From positions 1 through 11,028 of the forward strand of contig JACPAP010000224.1 in NCBI GenBank assembly GCA_016180765.1: 11,028 nt of DNA, read 5' to 3'. The notes under the pieces are model-generated. The model was not told where the DNA came from. It ran no database searches and saw nothing but the letters and a program-made list of their open reading frames with translations. The position numbers and the translations under genes are program-made. The stretch is from Gemmatimonadota bacterium (lineage in GTDB: Bacteria > Gemmatimonadota > Gemmatimonadetes > Gemmatimonadales > GWC2-71-9). Positions 1 through 5,455 of the stretch are shown piece after piece (the first letter of the stretch is position 1; each line of letters begins with the position of its first letter).

Positions 1-104
1 GCAAAAACAATATCCACAATATATTTTTCAATCTTTTCATCCATGTAAACTTCGCGCACAATATTTCGCGCTTTCAGAATATCGGCCGGGTTGAGAATGC
101 GGGC
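1..104 (-). pseudogene. MoxR-family AAA ATPase fragment, partial, AT-rich
   Basis: Read on the minus strand from about 104 down to 1, one frame gives ARILNPADILKARNIV followed by REVYMDEKIEKYIVDIVFA, open to the window edge. This matches the stretch before and within the C-terminal lid helices of MoxR-type AAA+ ATPases (family usual form: ...LKAR..VREVYMDEKIEKYIVDIVFATR), which act as chaperone-like ATPases and often sit beside von Willebrand A-domain proteins. The frame stays open further upstream (positions above 104), but the residues there no longer resemble MoxR, so the Walker motifs and sensor regions are absent. Base composition is 19 G+C in the first 60 and 38 in the first 100, far below the rest of the window. 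The wording is closest to Bacteroidota-like MoxR proteins from memory. It is either a truncated relic, a transferred piece or an assembly join; the rest of the gene, if any, lies to the left of the window. Confidence 0.6.
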
Positions 105-283
105 CCGATGGGGTCTTGGCAAGAGGCCCGGTGCGGGCGCGGTCTTCAGGCGGTTCCTTGGAGGATACCGTCCCGGATCCAGACGGCCCTCGAGGAGGCA
201 TTCGGATCGGCGCTGCACGGTTGGCGAATCGGGAGCATGGACTGCATTTTTCAGCCCGCACGCCACCGTACGAGCGATCAACG
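105..283. other. Intergenic stretch with no recognisable gene
   Basis: The sequence becomes GC-rich immediately after the MoxR-like piece. Several frames are open on both strands because of the high GC content, but none gives a protein I recognise or a start with a ribosome binding site. A TTGGCG at 221-226 with TGCATT 16 bases downstream (243-248) is the only promoter-like pair, and it is too weak to call. The promoter for the amidohydrolase pair probably lies in this region. Confidence 0.5.
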
Positions 284-347
284 GTGAGCGGTACGCGGGG
301 AGCGGTAAGCGGAAAGGCACAAACCCCGCTTACCACTCACCGCTCAC
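284..347. repeat. Inverted heptamer array A (CGCTYAC / GTRAGCG)
   Basis: Right arm: three contiguous 7-base units, CGCTTAC (327-333), CACTCAC (334-340) and CGCTCAC (341-347). Left arm: GTGAGCG (284-290), GTACGCG (291-297), GGGAGCG (298-304) and GTAAGCG (305-311), the same unit in reverse complement with drift. Pairing gives 283-292 with 339-348 (10 of 10) and 300-312 with 326-338 (12 of 13), with 293-299 bulged and a 13-base loop. The array ends a few bases before the Shine-Dalgarno sequence of the first amidohydrolase, so it would fold in the leader RNA if transcribed. No T-run follows, so it is not a classical terminator. Confidence 0.8.
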
Positions 348-353
348 CCCATT

Positions 354-360
354 GGGAGGA
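354..360 (+). promoter_or_regulatory. Ribosome binding site of first amidohydrolase
   Basis: GGGAGGA lies 3 bases before the ATG at 364. It decides the start. The same frame is open back to about position 91, but the upstream codons run through the heptamer array and give no signal peptide, whereas ATG 364 gives a clean one. Confidence 0.75.
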
Positions 361-363
361 GCG

Positions 364-1998
364 ATGCGTCTCGCTGAAACCGTCGTGATGGCAGTGATTG
401 CCGTGACCGCGCCGGCCGCCGCCCAGCAGTGGCAGGCACGGCCCCACCCGCGCTTGGAGCAATACAAGCGCCAGGCCACTGCCGACGTGGACGCCCGGGC
501 GCGGTTCACCCAGCAGATGGTGGACCAGATCTTCAGCTTCGGCGAGCTCGGCTTCCAGGAGTTCGAGACCTCGAAGTACCTGGTGAACATCCTCAAGGAA
601 AACGGCTTCACCGTCCAAGAGGGTGTCGCCGGCATTCCCACCGCTTGGGTAGCCACCTGGGGCTCGGGAAAACCGGTGATCGCCCTGGGCTCCGATATCG
701 ACGGCATCCCCCAGGCCTCGCAGGTTCCGGGTGTCGCATGCCACAAGCCGATGGTGCCCGGCGCACCGGGGCACGGCGAGGGGCACAACTCCGGGCAGCC
801 GGTGAACGTGACGGCCGCGCTGGCGGTCAAGAAGATCATGGAGCGGGAGCGCCTCCCGGGCACGCTGATGCTCTGGCCGGGCGTCGCCGAGGAGCAGCTC
901 GGCACCAAGGCCTATTACGTGCGCGCCGGCTTGTTCAAAGACGTGGACGTCGTGCTGTTCACGCACGTGGGCAACAACCTCTCCACCAGCTGGGGAGAAG
1001 GCGGCGGCAACGGGCTGGTGTCCGTGCTCTACAGCTTCGAGGGACGGAGCGCGCACTCCGCTGGCGCCCCGTGGCGCGGCCGGAGCGCGCTCGACGCGGT
1101 CGAGCTGATGGACATCGGCTGGAACTTCCGCCGCGAACATCTCCGGCTGCCGCAACGGTCACACTACGTCATCAAGGACGGCGGCGACCAGCCGAACGTA
1201 GTGCCGCCCACCGCGTCGGTCTGGTACTACTTCCGCGAGCTGGATTACCCCAACATCATGACCATGTGGGCCATGGGCGACTCGGTGGCGCAGGGCGCGG
1301 CCATGATGACCGGCACCCAGTTGGCCTCGGTCCAGGTGCTCGGCTCGGCCTGGCCGGCGCACATGAACAAGGTCGTGGCCCAGACCATGTGGGAGAATAT
1401 CCGGAAGGTGGGCCTGCCGCGTTGGACGGAGGCCGACCAGCGGCTCGCCCGGGCTCTCCAGCGGGAGCTGGGCGTGCCGGACAGCGGCCTCGCGATCAAG
1501 CTGCCGGACAGCCTCTCGGGCGGCATCATGCCGATGGAGCGGCGCATGGGCGGCGGCTCGGACGACATCGGCGACATTTCCTGGAACGTGCCGACCATCA
1601 CGCTGAGCTTCCCGTCCAACATCCCGAACCTGCCGGGCCACAATTGGTCCAACGCCATCGCCATGGCCACGCCGATCGCGCACCAGGGCGCCACCGCCGG
1701 CGCCAAGGCCCAGGCGATGACCGTCCTGGATCTCCTGCTACGGCCGGAGCTGGTCCAGCAGGCCTGGGACTACTTCCGGAACGAGCAGACCAGGAATACC
1801 CGGTACCAGCCGATCATCCGGCCCGAAGATCGCCCAGCCACCTGGTTGAACGCCGACATCCGGGGCAAGCACCGCCCCGAGATGCGGAAGTACTACTACG
1901 ATGCGGCGAAGTACCAGAACTACCTCGAGCAGCTGGGCGTGCAGTACCCCACTGTTCGCCAACCTGATGGATCGTGTGGTGGAGGGGCCGTTCCATGA
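364..1998 (+). CDS. Secreted M20-family amidohydrolase, AbgB-like (copy 1)
   Basis: 544 residues. Residues 1-21 form a signal peptide with an AAAQ cleavage region, so the enzyme should act outside the cytoplasm. The body matches the AbgB (p-aminobenzoyl-glutamate hydrolase subunit B) branch of M20D metallopeptidases/aminoacylases, which hydrolyse amide bonds of N-acyl or aminoacyl compounds. Markers: GSDIDGIPQ (D111, D113); GHGEGHN (137-142); the catalytic pair E176-E177 in PGVAEE; THVGNN (H201); a dimerisation-domain core with H231, GRSALDAVELM and NVVPP near 278-282; DDIGDISW (400-407); and PGHNW with H426. By comparison with plant ILL2-type enzymes the metal ligands would be position 139, H141, E177, H201 and H426, but position 139 is Glu instead of Cys. 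Only two Cys are present (C126, C538). The stop overlaps the start of copy 2 (ATGA), so the pair is probably co-translated. Family assignment is firm; the substrate is unknown. Confidence 0.93.
   Translation: MRLAETVVMAVIAVTAPAAAQQWQARPHPRLEQYKRQATADVDARARFTQQMVDQIFSFGELGFQEFETSKYLVNILKENGFTVQEGVAGIPTAWVATWGSGKPVIALGSDIDGIPQASQVPGVACHKPMVPGAPGHGEGHNSGQPVNVTAALAVKKIMERERLPGTLMLWPGVAEEQLGTKAYYVRAGLFKDVDVVLFTHVGNNLSTSWGEGGGNGLVSVLYSFEGRSAHSAGAPWRGRSALDAVELMDIGWNFRREHLRLPQRSHYVIKDGGDQPNVVPPTASVWYYFRELDYPNIMTMWAMGDSVAQGAAMMTGTQLASVQVLGSAWPAHMNKVVAQTMWENIRKVGLPRWTEADQRLARALQRELGVPDSGLAIKLPDSLSGGIMPMERRMGGGSDDIGDISWNVPTITLSFPSNIPNLPGHNWSNAIAMATPIAHQGATAGAKAQAMTVLDLLLRPELVQQAWDYFRNEQTRNTRYQPIIRPEDRPATWLNADIRGKHRPEMRKYYYDAAKYQNYLEQLGVQYPTVRQPDGSCGGGAVP
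1981..1987 (+). promoter_or_regulatory. Ribosome binding site of second amidohydrolase
   Basis: GGAGGGG lies inside the last codons of copy 1, 7 bases before ATG 1995. It favours ATG 1995 (or the adjacent ATG 1998) over the in-frame ATG at 1974, which lies upstream of it and would put WWRGRS-type residues before the signal peptide. Confidence 0.7.
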
Positions 1999-3623
1999 TG
2001 CGTTTCGTTCCGACCCTACTGATCGCGGCCGTCACCCTCGTGACGCCGGCCGCAGCGCAGCAGCGCGCCCGGGTGAACCCCAAGCTCGAGCAGTACCAGC
2101 GCGAGGCCATCCAGGACGTGGAAGCGCGCGCACAACTCACCCAACAGATGGTGGATCAGATCTTCAGCTTCGGGGAGCTTGGGTTCCAGGAGTTCGAGAC
2201 CTCCAAGTACCTGGTGGGCCTGCTGAAGGAAAACGGCTTCACGGTGCAGGAGGGCATCGCGGGGATTCCCACCGCGTGGGTGGCCACCTGGGGCTCCGGG
2301 AAGCCGGTGATCTCGCTAGGCTCCGACATCGACGGCATCCCGCAGGCCAGCCAGTTCCCCGGCGTGGCGTGCCACAAGCCGATGGTTCCCGGGGCGCCCG
2401 GCCACGGCGAGGGCCACAACTCCGGCCAGGCCGTGAACCTCACCGCCGCGCTGGCGGTGAAGAAGATCATGGAGCGGGATCGGCTGCCCGGCACGCTCCA
2501 GATCTGGCCGGGCGTGGCCGAGGAGCTGGTGGGGACCAAGGCGTATTTCGTCCGCGAGAGGCTCTTCCAGGACGTTGACGTCGTGCTGTTCTCGCACGTG
2601 GGCAACAACCTGGGCACCAGCTGGGGCATGGGCGGCGGGAACGGCTTGGTATCGGTGATGTTCAAGTTCGAAGGACGGAGCGCGCACTCCGCTGGCGCCC
2701 CGTGGCGCGGCCGAAGCGCCCTCGACGCCGTCGAGCTGATGGACATCGGCTGGAACTTCCGGCGCGAGCACCTGCGCCTGCCGCAGCGGTCGCACTACGT
2801 GATCAAGGACGGCGGGGATCAGCCCAACGTGGTGCCGCCTACCGCCTCGGTATGGTACTACCTCCGCGAGCTGGACTACCCGCACATCATGGAGATGTGG
2901 GCCATCGCCGACTCGATCGCGCGCGGCGCCGCCATGATGACCGGTACCCGGCTGGCCTCGCAGGAGGTGCTCGGCTCGGCGTGGCCCCGGAACTTCAATA
3001 AGGTGGTCGCGGAGACCATGCAGCGGAACATCGAGCGGGTGGGCCTGCCGGCCTGGAGCGAGGCCGACCAGGCGCTGGCCAAGGCGCTGCAGAAGGAGCT
3101 GGGTCAGCCCGAGCGCGGGCTGGAGACCAAGGTGGATTCGCTGCAGCCGCCCGAGCCGCTGGAGCGGCAGATGGGCGGCGGCTCGGACGACATCGGCGAC
3201 ATCTCGTGGAACCTGCCCACCACGACGCTCCGCTTCCCGTCCAACATGCCGGGGCCACCCGGCCACAACTGGGCCAACGCCATCGCGATGGCGACGCCCA
3301 TTGCCCACAAGGGCGCCACCGCGGGCGCCAAGGTCCAGGCGCTCACGGTGCTGGACTTCCTGCTCCGGCCCGAGCTGGTGCAGCAGGCCTGGGACGAGTT
3401 CCGGAACCTGCAGACCAAGGACCGGAAGTACCAGCCGCTCATGCGACCGGAGGACCGGCCGGCGATCTGGCTCAATCAGGACATCCTGGCCAAGTACCGT
3501 CCCGAGATGCGGAAGTACTACTACGATCCGTCGAGGTACAACACGTACCTCGAGCAGCTGGGCGTCGCGTATCCGACGGTTCGGCAGGCCGACGGGTCCT
3601 GCGGAGTGAGCGCGGTACCGTAA
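1995..3623 (+). CDS. Secreted M20-family amidohydrolase, AbgB-like (copy 2)
   Basis: 542 residues from ATG 1995 (ATG 1998 is equally possible), a paralogue of the preceding gene at about 80% identity by eye over the whole mature length. The signal peptide differs in sequence but ends in the same AAAQQ. All catalytic landmarks are kept at matching numbers: D111, D113, E139 and H141 in GHGEGHN, E176-E177, H201 in SHVGNN, H231, and H424 in PGHNW. It has the same Glu-for-Cys change and the same two Cys only (C126, C536). Differences cluster in the signal peptide, in the loop before the MGGGSDD motif (two residues shorter) and in scattered surface-like positions. It starts inside the stop codon of copy 1, so the two are a tandem duplication kept as one translational unit. 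A slightly different acyl/aminoacyl substrate is a reasonable guess, not shown by sequence. Confidence 0.93.
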   Translation: MMRFVPTLLIAAVTLVTPAAAQQRARVNPKLEQYQREAIQDVEARAQLTQQMVDQIFSFGELGFQEFETSKYLVGLLKENGFTVQEGIAGIPTAWVATWGSGKPVISLGSDIDGIPQASQFPGVACHKPMVPGAPGHGEGHNSGQAVNLTAALAVKKIMERDRLPGTLQIWPGVAEELVGTKAYFVRERLFQDVDVVLFSHVGNNLGTSWGMGGGNGLVSVMFKFEGRSAHSAGAPWRGRSALDAVELMDIGWNFRREHLRLPQRSHYVIKDGGDQPNVVPPTASVWYYLRELDYPHIMEMWAIADSIARGAAMMTGTRLASQEVLGSAWPRNFNKVVAETMQRNIERVGLPAWSEADQALAKALQKELGQPERGLETKVDSLQPPEPLERQMGGGSDDIGDISWNLPTTTLRFPSNMPGPPGHNWANAIAMATPIAHKGATAGAKVQALTVLDFLLRPELVQQAWDEFRNLQTKDRKYQPLMRPEDRPAIWLNQDILAKYRPEMRKYYYDPSRYNTYLEQLGVAYPTVRQADGSCGVSAVP

Positions 3624-3665
3624 GAACTTGTGGGGTGAGTGGTGGATGCAGGTGGGCGCCGCTAA

Positions 3666-3782
3666 GGCGGAGTCAACGTGTATGCCTCGAGCGGGGTCAC
3701 GGACGGGCGGGGGAGCTACGGCTACATCGTGTACCTCCGGCCGGAGCAGTACGAGCGGGCCGCAGGGGCGTTAGAGGTATGA
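3666..3782 (+). pseudogene. ACT-domain-like C-terminal remnant
   Basis: Between a TAA at 3663-3665 and a TGA at 3780-3782 one frame reads GGVNVYASSG, then TDGRGSYGYIVYLRPEQYER, then AAGALEV. This resembles the last strand-strand-helix part of small ACT-domain proteins (AGVN-[VI]-.A-..G...GR-[YFS]G.I.[YW][LV][KR]P..Y.RAA.AL.V), which sense small ligands such as amino acids. Only about half a domain is present, a stop lies just before it, and no good start or ribosome binding site is visible (GTG 3678 is the only candidate). I read it as a decayed gene end left between the amidohydrolases and the DUF72 gene. It could instead be a chance open frame; the match is from memory and short. Confidence 0.4.
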
Positions 3783-3804
3783 GGGGCTGATCGCCGCCAC
3801 GCCG

Positions 3805-4590
3805 ATGGGCCCCGCGAGGCGGCCCACGGGAACCCGACGCCGGGCGCGGAGCACCGAGGCGCACGGTCTGCACGTCGGTACGTCCGGCTGGACCTACGAT
3901 GACTGGGACGGCGCGTTTTACCCGGAAGGGGTAACGGGAGCCGAGCGGCTCCGGCACTACGCGACGCGGTTCGACACCGTCGAGGTCAATGCGACGTTCT
4001 ATCGGCTTCCCTTCCGCGGCATGATCGTGGGGTGGAATCGCCGGCTGCCATCCGGGTTTCACCTGGTCGTCAAAGGCCCCCGGACCGTGACCCATCTTCG
4101 AAAGCTCGCCGGCTGTGAGGAACCGCTCGCGACGTTCCTCGAACGCGTGCGGGCGCTCAAGACCCTGCGTGTCATCCTCTGGCAGCTCCCGCCTTCCTTG
4201 CACCGGGACCTGGACCGGCTGAACCGATTCCTCTCGGCGTTGCCGCGCTGGGTCCGTCACGCGGTGGAGTTCCGCCACGAGAGCTGGTGGGACGAGGAGA
4301 CGGCGCGTCTGCTCGCGGCATACCGTACGGCGTTCGTGGCGGTAAGCCATCCGCGGCTCCCGGACGACGTGGTTCCTACGGCCGACTTCCTCTATCTCCG
4401 TTTTCACGGCCTGGGCCGCGAGCTCTATCGGTACGACTACTCGGAAGCAGAGCTCCGTGCCTGGGCCGACCGGGTCGCCCCGCATCTGGCCGAGCGGCGC
4501 GTTTACGCGTTCTTCAACAACGACTTCGCAGCCCGCGCCCCGAAGAACGCCGAGCGATTCCGCGGGCTGCTCCGGGGCGGCCCCGTTTGA
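3805..4590 (+). CDS. DUF72 / YecE-family protein
   Basis: 261 residues, typical for the family. It has the family's landmarks in order: VGTSGW-Y-DWDGAFYP (24 onward), a VEVNATFYRLP segment (59-69), GFHLVVKGPRTVTHLRKL, EFRHESWW (155-162), YLRFHG (197-202) and FFNND (236-240) followed by ARAPKNAERF. DUF72 proteins (YecE in E. coli) have a TIM-barrel-like fold with a conserved pocket; their reaction is not established. No signal peptide is seen, so it is cytoplasmic. The first 20 residues are Arg-rich and not part of the fold; ATG 3805 has no good Shine-Dalgarno, so the exact start is uncertain, but no other ATG/GTG lies before the GTSGW motif. It is followed within a few bases by heptamer array B and then the HAD gene on the same strand. 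Confidence 0.9.
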   Translation: MGPARRPTGTRRRARSTEAHGLHVGTSGWTYDDWDGAFYPEGVTGAERLRHYATRFDTVEVNATFYRLPFRGMIVGWNRRLPSGFHLVVKGPRTVTHLRKLAGCEEPLATFLERVRALKTLRVILWQLPPSLHRDLDRLNRFLSALPRWVRHAVEFRHESWWDEETARLLAAYRTAFVAVSHPRLPDDVVPTADFLYLRFHGLGRELYRYDYSEAELRAWADRVAPHLAERRVYAFFNNDFAARAPKNAERFRGLLRGGPV

Positions 4591-4593
4591 ATT

Positions 4594-4681
4594 TCCAACG
4601 TCCAATGTCCAATGTTCAATCCCCAAGGAGCCGGTTTCCAACTGGGCATCGAGCATGGGATATTGGGCACTAGACATTCGA
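4594..4681. repeat. Inverted heptamer array B (TCCAATG)
   Basis: Left arm: four contiguous units TCCAACG (4594-4600), TCCAATG (4601-4607), TCCAATG (4608-4614) and TTCAATC (4615-4621). The right arm, read as reverse complement from 4681 down to 4640, is TCGAATG, TCTAGTG, CCCAATA, TCCCATG, CTCGATG and CCCAGTT, the same 7-base unit in a more decayed form. The arms face each other and fill the DUF72-HAD gap. The right arm runs into the apparent start codon and first codons of the HAD gene. No other function is visible. Confidence 0.7.
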
Positions 4682-5404
4682 CAGTCCCTCACCGCGGTCA
4701 TCTGGGATTTCGACGGCACCCTGGTGGACACCCGCCGCCGCAACTACAACGTGGTGCGCCGCATTCTGGCGGAAGTCGCCGGGCACCGGCTGGAGGGTAT
4801 CGCCGCGCTCCGCTCGCCGGAGGTGTACGATCGGGTCAATCGCAGCTATGCCAACTGGCGGGACCTCTACACCAAAGAATTCGGGTTCTCCGAGGAGGAC
4901 ACCGATCGCGTGGGCCGGATGTGGACCCGTTACCAACTGGAGGACGACACGCCGGCGCCGGTTTTCGACGGCATCGCCACGGTGCTGGCGGCGCTGCGGT
5001 TCGTGCCCCACGGCGTGGTGTCGATGAACGGCCGGCATCAGATCGCCCGCTCGCTGCGCGACGCGAACCTGCACGAGCAGTTCGCCTGGATCGTGGGGTG
5101 GGAGGACGTGGACATCCGGCGCCAGAAGCCCGAGCCGGACGCGCTGCTCGACTGCATCGAGCGGCTTACCGGGTTTGGGCCGGGCGTGGTGCTGTACGTC
5201 GGCGATCATGAGACCGACGCGCGGTGCGCCGCCAACGCCCGCCACGTGCTCGCCGAGCGCGGGCGCGCGTCGTCCATCGTCACCGTGGCCGCGGGCTTCG
5301 CGGGCCGGCCGGACGTGGAGCGCTGGTCCATCCAACCGGACCACACGGCGCTGCATCCCCACGACGTCATCGCGGTGGCCCGCCGGTTGTATCCAATCGC
5401 TTGA
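4655..5404 (+). CDS. HAD-superfamily phosphatase, phosphoglycolate phosphatase-like
   Basis: 249 residues from ATG 4655. All four HAD motifs are present: motif I WDFDGTLVD with nucleophile D18 and acid/base D20; motif II Ser S123 in GVVSMNGRHQ; motif III Lys K158 in RQKPEPDALL; motif IV VGDHETD with D184 and D188. The helical stretch between motifs I and II fits a C1-type cap as in phosphoglycolate phosphatase/beta-phosphoglucomutase relatives. The expected role is Mg2+-dependent cytoplasmic hydrolysis of a small phosphorylated metabolite; the substrate is not readable. The start is weakly supported: there is no Shine-Dalgarno, and the first residues (MGYWALDIR) are encoded by the decayed right arm of heptamer array B. 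The frame is open back to 4457 inside DUF72, which I reject. The gene stop overlaps a promoter-like TTGACA for the next gene. Confidence 0.88.
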   Translation: MGYWALDIRQSLTAVIWDFDGTLVDTRRRNYNVVRRILAEVAGHRLEGIAALRSPEVYDRVNRSYANWRDLYTKEFGFSEEDTDRVGRMWTRYQLEDDTPAPVFDGIATVLAALRFVPHGVVSMNGRHQIARSLRDANLHEQFAWIVGWEDVDIRRQKPEPDALLDCIERLTGFGPGVVLYVGDHETDARCAANARHVLAERGRASSIVTVAAGFAGRPDVERWSIQPDHTALHPHDVIAVARRLYPIA

Positions 5405-5428
5405 CACGCGGCGCCCCGGTGCTAGCGT
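5401..5428 (+). promoter_or_regulatory. Candidate sigma-70-type promoter for the TonB-dependent receptor
   Basis: TTGACA (5401-5406), a perfect -35 consensus, is followed after 16 bases by TAGCGT (5423-5428), which fits TANNNT. The -35 shares bases with the HAD stop codon. Transcription would begin near 5435 and give a leader of about 20 bases before the receptor start at 5456. Confidence 0.5.
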
Positions 5429-5443
5429 CCTGGCAACCCGCCC

Positions 5444-5448
5444 GGGAG
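5444..5448 (+). promoter_or_regulatory. Ribosome binding site of the receptor gene
   Basis: GGGAG lies 7 bases before GTG 5456. The other in-frame candidate, TTG 5450, would leave only one base between the site and the start, so GTG 5456 is preferred. Confidence 0.6.
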
Positions 5449-5455
5449 CTTGCCT

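Noticed and set aside
221..248. Promoter TTGGCG - 16 bases - TGCATT upstream of the amidohydrolases
   Set aside because: The -10 lacks the TANNNT pattern, and a match this weak is expected by chance.
91..363. In-frame extension of the first amidohydrolase upstream to an ATG at 91
   Set aside because: The extension runs through the heptamer array, is Arg-rich and unlike the family, and would hide the signal peptide; a good ribosome binding site precedes ATG 364.
429..1967. Long plus-strand open frame (512 codons) inside the first amidohydrolase
   Set aside because: It is a high-GC frame shadow with low-complexity Arg/Ala/Gly/Pro composition and no family resemblance.
2316..3308. Minus-strand open frame of 330 codons opposite the second amidohydrolase
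   Set aside because: Antisense shadow of a clearly real gene; similar shadows appear opposite copy 1, with His/Arg/Val-rich composition typical of such frames.
4457..4654. HAD gene starting at ATG 4457 inside DUF72
   Set aside because: The added residues are the DUF72 coding sequence and repeat read in another frame, with no conserved content.
3697..4743. Minus-strand open frame of 348 codons opposite DUF72
   Set aside because: It runs across the heptamer array and into the HAD gene, has no recognisable motif, and overlaps two well-supported genes.
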